A DNA stretch of 64,000 nucleotides, from positions 1 to 64,000 of the forward strand of contig NZ_DASTPW010000003.1 in assembly GCF_035762065.1 (NCBI RefSeq), in the 5' to 3' direction. This document shows positions 1 to 8,338 of this stretch, piece after piece. Under the pieces are notes generated by a model. It was not told the origin of the DNA and did not search any database. It saw only the letters and a list, made by a program, of their open reading frames with translations. Each line of letters opens with the position of its first letter. The first letter of the stretch is position 1. A program made the translations under genes and the position numbers. This DNA is from Methylibium sp035762065 (GTDB lineage Bacteria; Pseudomonadota; Gammaproteobacteria; Burkholderiales; Burkholderiaceae_C).

Positions 1-170
1 CGGCGTTCGCGGTGATGCAGGCCCTGCCGCGCATCGTCGAGCAGTCGCCCTCCGAAGGGCTGTTCACCGAAAGCCTGATGGCCGCGGTCGCGTCGAACAC
101 GCCCGAGGCACAGGCGCGGCTGCGCGCGTTCCTCGAAGGCAAGGCGGCCAAGGTCGTCAAGGGCTCATGA
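1..170 (+). CDS. Enoyl-CoA hydratase/isomerase (crotonase) family, 3' end only
   Basis: Only the last 55 codons are inside the window; the reading frame enters at base 3 and stops with TGA at 168-170. The tail, with LRAFLEGKAAKV shortly before the stop, is typical of the C-terminal helix of crotonase-fold enoyl-CoA hydratases and feruloyl-CoA hydratase-lyases. These enzymes add water across an enoyl-CoA double bond. The active-site loops lie upstream, so substrate cannot be read here. The stop codon overlaps the ATG of a feruloyl-CoA synthetase relic (ATGA), which suggests this hydratase once worked on hydroxycinnamoyl-CoA. Family assignment is fairly good; the exact reaction is inference. 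Confidence 0.7.
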   Translation, partial: AFAVMQALPRIVEQSPSEGLFTESLMAAVASNTPEAQARLRAFLEGKAAKVVKGS

Positions 171-409
171 GCGCGGCACGCTACCGGCCCCCGCATGGAG
201 GACGCGCGCGCGCGCTTCGGCCTGCCGGCGAGCTCGCCGCGGCCGACGTGGTCGCTTCGTCCGAAGTGCGCGGCTTCTTCCAGGCGCTGCTGGACGCGCT
301 CGGCGCGGCCGGCACCGGCGGCGCGACGCGGCCGGCGCGGCTGCTCGTGCTCGCGGAGCCGCAGGCTCCGGGCACGTCGCTGCCACCGAAAAACGAGCCG
401 CCCTCCTGA
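167..409 (+). pseudogene. Feruloyl-CoA synthetase remnant with internal deletion
   Basis: An 80-codon open frame starts in an ATGA overlap with the crotonase gene. Residues 2-12 (SAARYRPPHGG) look like the usual N-terminus of feruloyl-CoA synthetases. Residues 33-70, including EVRGFFQALLDALGAAGTG and ATRPARLLVLAEP, look like the segment just before the C-terminal catalytic loop. Everything between is missing (a normal enzyme has about 600 residues), and the ITDKG lysine motif that should follow is replaced by unrelated sequence and a stop. I read this as a gene that lost its middle and its 3' end. The intact homologue of the window is at 19217-21031. The comparison is from memory of the family, so alignment could change the call; a small unrelated hypothetical protein is the alternative. 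Confidence 0.5.
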
Positions 410-449
410 GCCACGGCGCCTGCGGCTTCGGCGCGGCGCCCCGCGCGGA

Positions 450-1157
450 TCAGCGCAGGACGTCGAGCAGGCGATCGAGCCCGCCGGCCTCGATGCTGAC
501 CATCGCCTGCTCGCGCACCGCCGGCTTCGCGTGGTAGGCCACGCTGAGGCCGGCCGCGCCCATCATCGGCAGGTCGTTCGCGCCGTCGCCGACCGCGATC
601 GCCTGGCCCGGCGCGATGCCGAGTTGCTCGCAGGTCGCAAGCAGCATGCGGCGCTTCTCGGCGCCGTCGCAGATGTCGCCCCAGGGCTGATCGACGAGCC
701 GGCCGTTCAGCACCTCGCCTTCGATGCCGAGAACGTTGCTGCGGGTGTAGTCGAGGCCCAGGCGCTCGCGCAAGCGATCGGTGAAGAAGCTGAAGCCGCC
801 GGAGACGAGCAGCGTCTTCAGGCCGGCGGCTTGGCAGGCGCGCACCAGCGTCTCGGCCCCCGGGTTGAGGTGCAGGCGGCGTTCGTAGACCTCGTGCAGC
901 GCCGCGACCGGCACGCCTTCCAGCAGCGCGACCCGCGCGCGCAGGCTGGCCTTGTAGTCGGCGATCTCTCCGCGCATGGCCGCCTCGGTGATCGCCGCGA
1001 CCTCGGCCTTGCGGCCCGCGGCATCGGCGATCTCGTCGACGCACTCGATGTCGATCAACGTCGAGTCCATGTCGAAGGCGACGAGCCTGAAGTCGGCAAG
1101 CGCGAGCGGCGGCGTGAAGCCGCGGATCACCAGGCCGGGCGGCGGTGGGAGGGTCAT
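450..1157 (-). CDS. serB: Phosphoserine phosphatase SerB
   Basis: This 235-residue HAD-superfamily enzyme performs the last step of L-serine synthesis, hydrolysing O-phospho-L-serine in the cytoplasm. Motif I is FDMDST, with Asp29 as nucleophile and Asp31 as general acid. Motif II is VSGGFS near residue 118, and motif III is GDGAND around 190-195 for magnesium binding. It is shorter than E. coli SerB (322 residues) because the N-terminal ACT-like extension is almost absent, as in many Burkholderiales. It lies 13 bp downstream of mfd on the same strand and may be cotranscribed with it. All catalytic motifs are intact. Confidence 0.95.
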   Translation of the reverse strand: MTLPPPPGLVIRGFTPPLALADFRLVAFDMDSTLIDIECVDEIADAAGRKAEVAAITEAAMRGEIADYKASLRARVALLEGVPVAALHEVYERRLHLNPGAETLVRACQAAGLKTLLVSGGFSFFTDRLRERLGLDYTRSNVLGIEGEVLNGRLVDQPWGDICDGAEKRRMLLATCEQLGIAPGQAIAVGDGANDLPMMGAAGLSVAYHAKPAVREQAMVSIEAGGLDRLLDVLR

Positions 1158-1170
1158 GGTGGCTTTCCGT

Positions 1171-4100
1171 CTAGGCCGCTTCGACGGCCTTCGGCGCGCC
1201 GAGCAGCTTCAGCACCTCGCGCACCGCCTGCGCCCGGTCCTTCGGATCGCTCAGCGCCTTCTCGATGCGCAGCTTGTCGTTGCCCGCGAGCTTGATGTGG
1301 CGGTTCTTCTGCACCAGCTCGATGATGCGCAGCGCGTCGATCGGCGCGTTCGGCCGGAAGCCGATCGCGATGGCCTGCGGCCCGGCGTCGATCTTGGCGA
1401 CGCCGTAGGCCCGGGCCTGCACGCGCAGCCGGTGCAGGTCGAACAGGGTCTGCGCCTGCGCAGGCAGCTTGCCGAAGCGGTCGACGATCTCCTCGAGCAT
1501 CGCGTCGATGCGCTCGGGCTTGTCGGCGGTGGCGAGGCGCTTGTAGAGCGACAGGCGAACGTGCACGTCGCCGCAGTAGGCGTCCGGTAGCAGCGCCGGC
1601 GCGTGGAGGTTGACTTCGATGCCCGCGGCGGTCGGGTTGAGCAGGTCGGCCACGTCGGCGCTGCGCCCGGCCTTGAGCTCGCGCACCGCGGTCGCGAGCA
1701 TCTCGTTGTAGAGCTGGAAGCCGACTTCCATCATGTTGCCGCTCTGGTGTTCGCCGAGGACCTCGCCGGCGCCGCGGATCTCGAGGTCGTGCATCGCGAG
1801 GTAGAAGCCGCTGCCGAGCTCCTCCATCTGCTGGATCGCCTCGAGCCGCTGCGCGGCCTGCTTGCTCAGGCCCTCGACGTCCGGCACTAGCAGGTAGGCA
1901 TAGGCCTGGTGGTGCGAGCGGCCGACCCGACCGCGCAGCTGGTGCAGCTGCGCGAGGCCGAACTTGTCTGCGCGGCTCATCACGATGGTGTTGGCGGTCG
2001 GCACGTCGATGCCGGTCTCGATGATGGTCGAGCACAGAAGGACGTTGTGCTTCTGCGCGACGAACTCGCGCATCACGCGCTCCAGCTCGCGCTCGGGCAT
2101 CTGGCCGTGCGCGATCGCGATGCGCGCTTCCGGCACCAGCTCTTCGAGCGCGCGGCGGCGGTTCTCGATCGTCTCGACCTCGTTGTGCAGGAAGTACACC
2201 TGCCCGCCGCGCTTCAGCTCGCGCAGCACCGCCTCGCGGATCGTGCCCTTGCTCTCGCTGCGCACGAAGGTCTTGATCGCCAGGCGGCGTTGCGGCGCGG
2301 TCGCGATCACGCTCAGGTCGCGCAGGCCTTCCAAGGCCATGCCCAGGGTTCTGGGGATCGGCGTCGCGGTCAGCGTGAGCACGTCCACTTCCGCGCGCAG
2401 GGCCTTCATCGCCTCCTTGTGGCGCACGCCGAAGCGGTGTTCCTCGTCGATGATCAAGAGCCCCAGGTTCTTGAACTTGGTGTCCTGGCTCAGCAGCTTG
2501 TGCGTGCCGACGACGATGTCGATCGTGCCGTCGGCCAGCCCCGCGAGCGCGGCCTTGATCTCCTTGGCGGAGCGGAAGCGGCTCATCTCCGCGACCTTGA
2601 CCGGCCACTTCGCGAAGCGGTCGGCGAGGTTCTGGTGATGCTGCTCGGCCAGCAGCGTGGTGGGCGCGAGCAGCGCCACCTGCTTGCCGCCGGTGACGGC
2701 CACGAAAGCCGCGCGCAAGGCCACCTCGGTCTTGCCGAAGCCGACGTCGCCGCAGACGAGCCGGTCCATCGGCTTCGGCGAGATCAGGTCCTGGATCACC
2801 GCATGGATCGCGGCGCGCTGGTCCGGCGTTTCCTCGAAGCCGAAGCTCGCCGCGAAGGCCTCGTAGTCCTGCGGCTGGAAGCGGAATGCGTGGCCTTCGC
2901 GCGCAGCGCGGCGGGCATAGAGGTTCAGCAGCTCGGCCGCGGTGTCGCGCACCTGCTCGGCGGCCTTGCGCTTGGCCTTCTCCCACTGGCCCGAGCCCAG
3001 CCGGTGCAGCGGCGCTTCGTCCGGGCTCACGCCGGTGTAGCGGCTGATCAGCTGGAGCTGCGAGACCGGGACGTACAGCGTCGCCTTGTCCGCGTACTCG
3101 AGGTGCAGGAACTCGGTGTCGCCGTCACCGAGGTCGATGTGGATCAGGCCGACGTAGCGCCCGATGCCGTGGTTCGCATGCACCACCGGATCGCCGAGCT
3201 TCAGCTCGGACAGGTCCTTGATCAGCGCATCGACGTCGCTCGTCGCCTCCTGCTTGCGGCGGCGGCGCACGGTGGGCGCGGCGTCGAACAGCTCGGTCTC
3301 GGTGACGAACTGCAGGTCGGCTTCGGTCCAGAAGAAGCCGGCCGCGAGCGGTGCGACGGCGATCGCGTAGCGGTGGCCGCTGGTCTCGAACGCGGCGAGC
3401 GACTCCACCGCCGGCGGCTCCAGCTGGTGGTCACGCAGCAGCTCGAGCAGGCTCTCGCGCCGACCTTCGCTTTCGGCGACGAGCAGCACGCGGTGCGCGT
3501 TCGCGCCGAGGTGCTGCTCCAGCTTGCGCAGCGGATCGGGTGTGTTGCGCTCGACCGCGAGCTCGGGCAGCGTCTGGGCCCATCCGGCCGGCTCGCTGCC
3601 GCGCAGCGCCAGCTGCGCATGCTCGTTGCACTTGGCGAAGAAGGCTTCGGGTGGCAGGTAGATTTCGGCCGGCGCGAGGATCGGCCGCTCCGGATCGTGC
3701 TGCAGGAAGCGATGGCGCTCGCGCGTTTCGGTCCAGAACTTCTGCAGCGCCGCATCGACCTCGCCGTGCAGCACGAGCCGGGCTTCCGCGCCGAGGTAGT
3801 CGAAGACGGTGGCCGTCTGCTCGAAGAACAGCGGCAGGTAGAACTCGATGCCCGGCGACGCGAGGCCGGCGCCGATGTCCTTGTAGACGCGCGAGCGGCT
3901 CGGATCGCCCTCGATCCTTTCGCGCCAGCGCGCACGGAAGGCGCTGCGCGCGGCCTCGTCCATCGGGAACTCGCGGCCCGGCAGCAGCCGCACCTCGGGC
4001 ACCGGGTAGAGGCTGCGCTGCGAGTCGGGATCGAAGGTGCGGATCGAGTCGACCTCGTCGTCGAACAGGTCGACACGGTAGGGCACCGTCGAGCCCATCG

Positions 4101-4626
4101 GGAACAGGTCGATCAGCCCGCCGCGCACCGCGTATTCGCCGGGCGAGACGACCTGGCTCACGTGCGTGTAGCCGGCGAGCGTCAGCTGGGCCTTCAGCGC
4201 GGCTTCGTCGAGCTTCTGCTTCTGCTTGAAGTGGAAGGTGTAAGCGGCGAGGAAGGAGGTGGGCGCGAGCCGCACCAGCGCCGTCGTCGCCGGCAGCAGC
4301 ACCACGTCGAGATCGCGGCTCTTCGGTGCCTGGAGGATGCGCCACAGCGTCGCGAGCCGCTCCGAGATCAGGTCCTGGTGCGGCGAGAAGCTGTCGTACG
4401 GCAGCGTCTCCCAATCAGGGAACACCGCGCAGCGCAGGCCCGGCGCGAAGAACGCGAGCTCTTCGGGCAACCGCTGCGCGTCGGCCGGATCGGCCACCAC
4501 GATCGCGGTGACGCGGCCCGCCTCGGCCTCGCGTTGCGCGAAGCGTGCGAGCAGCAGCGCATCGGCCGAACCCGGCGGGCGGGGAAGCTGGAAGCGATGG
4601 CCGGTCGAGAGCGCGGGAAGCTGCAT
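1171..4626 (-). CDS. mfd: Transcription-repair coupling factor Mfd
   Basis: This protein of 1151 residues (E. coli Mfd has 1148) removes RNA polymerase stalled at DNA lesions and recruits UvrA. The N-terminal third carries UvrB-like modules (for example SFSPHQDLISERL). An RNA-polymerase interaction region begins near the LKLGDPVVHANHGIGRYVGL stretch. A RecG-like translocase follows, with Walker A GDVGFGKTE near residue 627 and the DEEH box near 729. The C-terminal regulatory domain is present. I chose the ATG at 4626 (MQLPALSTGHRF) because the upstream in-frame ATG at 4728 would run into the divergent ispD gene at 4708, and the 34 extra residues do not look like Mfd. Confidence 0.97.
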   Translation of the reverse strand: MQLPALSTGHRFQLPRPPGSADALLLARFAQREAEAGRVTAIVVADPADAQRLPEELAFFAPGLRCAVFPDWETLPYDSFSPHQDLISERLATLWRILQAPKSRDLDVVLLPATTALVRLAPTSFLAAYTFHFKQKQKLDEAALKAQLTLAGYTHVSQVVSPGEYAVRGGLIDLFPMGSTVPYRVDLFDDEVDSIRTFDPDSQRSLYPVPEVRLLPGREFPMDEAARSAFRARWRERIEGDPSRSRVYKDIGAGLASPGIEFYLPLFFEQTATVFDYLGAEARLVLHGEVDAALQKFWTETRERHRFLQHDPERPILAPAEIYLPPEAFFAKCNEHAQLALRGSEPAGWAQTLPELAVERNTPDPLRKLEQHLGANAHRVLLVAESEGRRESLLELLRDHQLEPPAVESLAAFETSGHRYAIAVAPLAAGFFWTEADLQFVTETELFDAAPTVRRRRKQEATSDVDALIKDLSELKLGDPVVHANHGIGRYVGLIHIDLGDGDTEFLHLEYADKATLYVPVSQLQLISRYTGVSPDEAPLHRLGSGQWEKAKRKAAEQVRDTAAELLNLYARRAAREGHAFRFQPQDYEAFAASFGFEETPDQRAAIHAVIQDLISPKPMDRLVCGDVGFGKTEVALRAAFVAVTGGKQVALLAPTTLLAEQHHQNLADRFAKWPVKVAEMSRFRSAKEIKAALAGLADGTIDIVVGTHKLLSQDTKFKNLGLLIIDEEHRFGVRHKEAMKALRAEVDVLTLTATPIPRTLGMALEGLRDLSVIATAPQRRLAIKTFVRSESKGTIREAVLRELKRGGQVYFLHNEVETIENRRRALEELVPEARIAIAHGQMPERELERVMREFVAQKHNVLLCSTIIETGIDVPTANTIVMSRADKFGLAQLHQLRGRVGRSHHQAYAYLLVPDVEGLSKQAAQRLEAIQQMEELGSGFYLAMHDLEIRGAGEVLGEHQSGNMMEVGFQLYNEMLATAVRELKAGRSADVADLLNPTAAGIEVNLHAPALLPDAYCGDVHVRLSLYKRLATADKPERIDAMLEEIVDRFGKLPAQAQTLFDLHRLRVQARAYGVAKIDAGPQAIAIGFRPNAPIDALRIIELVQKNRHIKLAGNDKLRIEKALSDPKDRAQAVREVLKLLGAPKAVEAA

Positions 4627-4707
4627 GAACGTGGGCGCAGAAAGCAGATCGCCCCGCCGCGAACCGGGCGGGGCGATGCATGACGCGAATTCTAGAATCC
4701 GCGTCCG

Positions 4708-5433
4708 ATGGCCCACGATGACGCTCACGACGACGGTTCATCGGCATCCGCGCGCTGCTACGGGCTCGTACCCTGTGCCGGCGTCGGTGAACGCGCGGCG
4801 ACCGGCGGTCCGAAGCAGTACGCCGCGATCGCGGGGCGCTCGGTGGTGGCGCACACGCTCGCGACCCTGTCGCGGGTGAAGCGGATCGAGGCGACGCTCG
4901 TCGTGCTGGCGCCGGAGGACGACGCGTTCGAGCGGCACGCGCGGGCCGCCTGGGTCGCGCGGCGCGGCGGCGCGAGCCGCGCGCAGACGGTGCGCAACGG
5001 CCTGAGCGAACTCGCCAAGCGCGGCGTGAACGACGGCGACTGGGTGCTCGTGCACGACGCGGCGCGCTGCCTCGTGCGTGCCGACGACATCGATCGCCTG
5101 ATCGACGCGTGCATCGACGACGCGGTCGGCGGCCTGCTCGCCTTGCCGGTGGCCGACACGCTCAAGCGTGCCGCTGCCGAAGGCGCGTCGCCGCGCGTCG
5201 TGTCCACCATCGACCGCCGGGACGCCTGGCAGGCGCAGACGCCGCAGATGTTCCGCCTGGGCCTGCTGCGCCGTGCGCTCGACGCGGTCGGCGCGTCGGC
5301 CACCGACGAAGCGAGCGCCGTCGAAGCGCTCGGCCTCGCGCCGCAGCTCGTGCCGGGCCGTATCGACAACTTCAAGCTCACTTGGCCCGAGGACTTCGCG
5401 CTGGCCGAGCGGCTGCTCAGGAGCCCTGCATGA
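4708..5433 (+). CDS. ispD: 2-C-methyl-D-erythritol 4-phosphate cytidylyltransferase IspD
   Basis: IspD transfers CMP from CTP to methylerythritol 4-phosphate in the non-mevalonate isoprenoid pathway. The 241-residue protein shows the nucleotide-binding loop VPCAGVGERA followed by GPKQY; its Arg and Lys align with Arg20 and Lys27 of the E. coli enzyme. HDAARCLV and the late AQTPQMF motif are also present. It diverges from mfd across 81 bp. Its stop overlaps the ispF start (ATGA), so the two are translationally coupled. The pathway supplies precursors for the carotenoid cluster at 55-61 kb, although there is no direct linkage. The first 17 residues are poorly conserved; the ATG start is a reasonable choice but not proven. 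Confidence 0.95.
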   Translation: MAHDDAHDDGSSASARCYGLVPCAGVGERAATGGPKQYAAIAGRSVVAHTLATLSRVKRIEATLVVLAPEDDAFERHARAAWVARRGGASRAQTVRNGLSELAKRGVNDGDWVLVHDAARCLVRADDIDRLIDACIDDAVGGLLALPVADTLKRAAAEGASPRVVSTIDRRDAWQAQTPQMFRLGLLRRALDAVGASATDEASAVEALGLAPQLVPGRIDNFKLTWPEDFALAERLLRSPA

Positions 5434-5927
5434 ACACGAGCTTGCGCATCGGCGAAGGCTGGGACACGCACGCGCTGGTCACCGGCCGCAAGCTGATCCT
5501 CGGCGGCGTCGAGATCGCGCACACGCACGGCCTCCTCGGCCATTCGGACGCCGACGCGCTGCTGCACGCGATCACCGATGCGCTCCTCGGCGCCGCCGCG
5601 CTCGGCGACATCGGCCGCCACTTCCCCGACACCGACGAGCGCTTCCGCGGCGCCGACTCCCGCGCGCTGCTCGCCGAGGCGATGCAGCGCGTGCGCGCAG
5701 CCGGCTGGCAGCTCGGCAACCTCGACGCGACCATCGTCGCGCAGGCGCCGAAGATGGCGCCGCACATCCCGGCGATGGTGGGCAACATCGCGGCCTGCCT
5801 CGGCTGCGCCGAGTCGCAGGTCAACGTGAAGGCGAAGACGGCCGAGAAGATGGGGCCGGTCGGGCGCGGCGAATCGATCGAGGCGAGGGCGGTGGTGCTG
5901 CTGGTGCCGGCCGACGCCGGCAGCTAG
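5430..5927 (+). CDS. ispF: 2-C-methyl-D-erythritol 2,4-cyclodiphosphate synthase IspF
   Basis: IspF cyclises 4-diphosphocytidyl-methylerythritol 2-phosphate with release of CMP, two steps after IspD. The 165-residue protein has the metal ligands Asp12 and His14 (GWDTHAL, where most homologues read DVHA) and His46 in the HSDADALLH region. The GDIGRHFPDTD loop and the KAKTAEKMGPVGRGE segment near the C-terminus are also present. Length and motifs match the trimeric bacterial enzyme. The start codon overlaps the ispD stop by 4 bases, and the gene converges on the sensor kinase gene that ends at 5935. Confidence 0.97.
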   Translation: MNTSLRIGEGWDTHALVTGRKLILGGVEIAHTHGLLGHSDADALLHAITDALLGAAALGDIGRHFPDTDERFRGADSRALLAEAMQRVRAAGWQLGNLDATIVAQAPKMAPHIPAMVGNIAACLGCAESQVNVKAKTAEKMGPVGRGESIEARAVVLLVPADAGS

Positions 5928-5934
5928 GCGCGCC

Positions 5935-7266
5935 TCACGGCGCCCGCTTCAAGCGGATGTGCGCCACCAGCCCGCCGTCGGCGGCGTTCGCCAGCTCGAA
6001 GCTGCCGCCCATGCGCACCACCGTCTTCTCGACGATCGCGAGGCCGAGCCCCGCGCCCTGCGCCGAGGTGCGCGCCGCATCGCCGCGGAAGAAGGGCGTC
6101 GTGAGCTGCGCGAGCTTTTCGGGCGCGACGCCCTGGCCGTGGTCGCGCACGCTGATGATCACCCAGGGCCCGGTGCGCGCGTAGCTGACCACCACCTTCG
6201 CGATGCCGGTGTCGATGCTGCGGCCGTAGCGGCGCGCGTTCTCGAACAGGTTGCCGATCACGCGGCCGAGCTCGGTGTCGTCGGCCATCACGCGCGTGTC
6301 GATCGCGACGCGGCTCTGGATGCGGATCTGGCTCGGGTCGCGGAAGGCCGCGATCTCGCGGTCGATCAGGCTGGAGAGGTGCACCGGCACCAGCTTCACC
6401 TCGCCGGGCCGCGCGTAGTCCATGAACTTGTCGATGATCGCGTCGAGCTGGTCGATGTCGGCGGCCATGTTGCGCTTGGCCTCCTCGTCGACGACGCTCA
6501 TCTCGGTTTCGAGCCGCATGCGCGCCAGCGGCGTGCGCAGGTCGTGGCTGATGCCGGCGAGCATCACCGCGCGGTCTTCCTCCACCTTCGCGAGTTCGCG
6601 CGCCATGCGGTTGAAGCCCATGTTGACCTCGCGGATCTCGCTGGTCATCGTCTGCTCGTCGAGCTGCGACTCGTATTCGCCGTCCCGGATGCGGCTCGCC
6701 GCGAACGAGAGCTGCTTCAGCGGCCGGTTGATGAGCCCGGCAATCAGCGCCGAGCCGACCAGCGTGGCCAGCAGGCCGATGCCGATCCAGATGAAGTAGG
6801 TGCTGCCGGCGACCGCCTCGACCCGCTTCGGGTCGGCCTGCAGCCAATAGAGATCGCTTTCGATGTTGAAGCCGACCCACAGCCCCGGCACGCCGTTGAC
6901 GCTGTTGGCGACGATGGTGTCCGGCCCGAGCCGCGAACGCAGCGCCTGGCCGACCGCGCGGCTGAAGCGATCGACCTCGAAGGGCTCGAACTTGTCGCGC
7001 GGCTCGCGCGGCACGACCTTCACCGACTCCTGGTCGGTCATCGTCTTGACCAGCATCACGCGGTTGATCGCGTCGGCGTAGCGCATCGCCGCGCGCGACA
7101 GGTTCACCAGGCTCGCGATCTGCTGCGCCGACTGCACCGCGCGCGGCTCGAATTCGAGCCAGCGGAAGGTCTGCACCCAGGCGAAGATGCCGCCGCCGAG
7201 CAGCAGCGCGAGGAGAAAGAAGGTGCGCCAGAAGAGGCTCATCGCCAGACGTGGGAGCCAGGTCAT
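5935..7266 (-). CDS. envZ: EnvZ-type osmosensor histidine kinase
   Basis: This inner-membrane sensor kinase is paired with the OmpR-like regulator encoded just upstream. From the ATG at 7266 it has 443 residues, close to E. coli EnvZ (450). TM1 is about residues 10-31, a periplasmic domain follows, and TM2 is about 153-175. Next come a HAMP linker, the H-box ISHDLRTP with phosphoacceptor His241, the N-box NLFENARRYG, and the GLGLAIVEK G-box. The frame stays open to another ATG at 7443, which would overlap the end of ompR by 14 bases. That version adds 59 Arg/Pro/Ala-rich residues that look unlike a sensor kinase. Neither start has a convincing ribosome binding site, so the start is uncertain. 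Confidence 0.88.
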   Translation of the reverse strand: MTWLPRLAMSLFWRTFFLLALLLGGGIFAWVQTFRWLEFEPRAVQSAQQIASLVNLSRAAMRYADAINRVMLVKTMTDQESVKVVPREPRDKFEPFEVDRFSRAVGQALRSRLGPDTIVANSVNGVPGLWVGFNIESDLYWLQADPKRVEAVAGSTYFIWIGIGLLATLVGSALIAGLINRPLKQLSFAASRIRDGEYESQLDEQTMTSEIREVNMGFNRMARELAKVEEDRAVMLAGISHDLRTPLARMRLETEMSVVDEEAKRNMAADIDQLDAIIDKFMDYARPGEVKLVPVHLSSLIDREIAAFRDPSQIRIQSRVAIDTRVMADDTELGRVIGNLFENARRYGRSIDTGIAKVVVSYARTGPWVIISVRDHGQGVAPEKLAQLTTPFFRGDAARTSAQGAGLGLAIVEKTVVRMGGSFELANAADGGLVAHIRLKRAP

Positions 7267-7429
7267 CGGCCCGGGGCGGGCGCGCGAGGAAATCGAGAGC
7301 GAGGCGCGCGGCGTGCGCGAGCTGCTGCGACGCTCGGCGTGCGGCGCCGGCGCGCGCGCGCCAGCGGGCGGGCGCGGGTCGGTGCGCTCGGCCGCGGCGG
7401 GGTAGCGCTCGCGGCTGCGCCGTTGGGCT

Positions 7430-8167
7430 TCAGGCTGCGCCATCCGGCACGAACACGTAGCCGACGCCCCAGACCGTCTGGATGTAGCGCGGCTGCGATG
7501 GGTCGGGTTCGATCATCTTGCGCAGCCGGCTGATCTGCACGTCGAGGCTGCGGTCGAAGGGCTCGAATTCGCGGCCGCGCGCGAGCTGCGCGAGCTTGTC
7601 GCGCGAGAGTGGCTGGCGCGGGTGACGCACCAGCGCCTTGAGCATCGAGAACTCGCCGGTGGTCAGCGAGATCTGCTCGCCGTTCTTCAGCAGTCGACGC
7701 AGCGCGAGGTCGAACTCGAAGGGCCCGAAGCTCACGGTCTGCGGTTCCTTCGCGGGCGCGCCGGGCGCTTCCAGCGTCGGGCGGCGTCGCAGCACCGCAT
7801 GGATGCGCGCGAGCAGTTCGCGCGGGTTGAAGGGCTTGGGCAAATAGTCGTCGGCGCCGACCTCGAGGCCGACGATGCGGTCCACGTCCTCGACCTTCGC
7901 GGTGAGCATGATGATCGGCGTGGTGTCGTTGTTCGCGCGCAGCCGGCGGCAGATCGACAGGCCGTCTTCGCCCGGCAGCATCAGGTCGAGCACGATCAGG
8001 TCGATGGTGTCGCGCGTCATCACGCGGTTCAGCGCCTTCGAGTCCTCGGCCAGCAGCACCTCGAAGCCTTCCTGCGTGAGGTAACGGCGCAGCAGATCGC
8101 GGATGCGCGCATCGTCGTCGACGACCACGATGCGGTCGGGCCGCTGGTTGGTCGAGCTGGCATTCAT
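7430..8167 (-). CDS. ompR: OmpR-family response regulator
   Basis: This DNA-binding regulator has 245 residues. The receiver domain covers residues 11-125, with the acidic pocket VVVDDDA, phosphoacceptor Asp61 (VLDLMLPGEDG) and Lys111 (YLPKPF). A winged-helix domain follows at about 140-240, with the typical ending RYIQTVWGVGYVF. The order regulator then kinase and the sequence style match OmpR/EnvZ, which adjusts outer-membrane porins to osmolarity in enterobacteria; the targets here are unknown. The ATG at 8167 (MNASSTNQRP) is preferred to one at 8248 that would place 27 unrelated residues ahead of the receiver domain. A TGTAACA/TGTTACA inverted pair lies upstream and could allow autoregulation. 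Confidence 0.92.
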   Translation of the reverse strand: MNASSTNQRPDRIVVVDDDARIRDLLRRYLTQEGFEVLLAEDSKALNRVMTRDTIDLIVLDLMLPGEDGLSICRRLRANNDTTPIIMLTAKVEDVDRIVGLEVGADDYLPKPFNPRELLARIHAVLRRRPTLEAPGAPAKEPQTVSFGPFEFDLALRRLLKNGEQISLTTGEFSMLKALVRHPRQPLSRDKLAQLARGREFEPFDRSLDVQISRLRKMIEPDPSQPRYIQTVWGVGYVFVPDGAA

Positions 8168-8182
8168 GGCATCTCCGGCATT

Positions 8183-8245
8183 TGTAACAACGGCATTGTG
8201 CTCAGCGGTGCCCGGCCGAATCGGGCCGCCTTGCCCGCTGTTACA
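8183..8245. promoter_or_regulatory. Inverted TGTAACA / TGTTACA arms in the ompR divergent promoter
   Basis: TGTAACA at 8183-8189 and its exact reverse complement TGTTACA at 8239-8245 flank 49 bp between ompR (leftward) and the SIMPL gene (rightward). The half sites resemble the GTAACA core of enterobacterial OmpR boxes. A wide pair of single half sites is weak evidence, so this is a suggestion of autoregulation only. Confidence 0.3.
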
Positions 8246-8338
8246 CATCTTGCGCCTGGGGTCGCGGGCCGCCTATGAGGGCCATCCACGAGGGCCGTGC
8301 GACATTCGCGGCCCGTCAATCGCCCCCGGAGCTCCGCG

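Noticed and set aside
1909..4683. Rightward 924-codon open frame opposite mfd
   Set aside because: High G+C leaves long antisense frames free of stops; it mirrors mfd codon positions, has low-complexity composition and no domain.
4627..4728. 34-residue N-terminal extension of Mfd
   Set aside because: It overlaps divergent ispD and has no Mfd similarity; the ATG at 4626 gives the family length.
7267..7443. 59-residue N-terminal extension of the sensor kinase
   Set aside because: Arg/Pro/Ala-rich, not helix-like, and it makes the protein longer than EnvZ; kept only as an alternative start.
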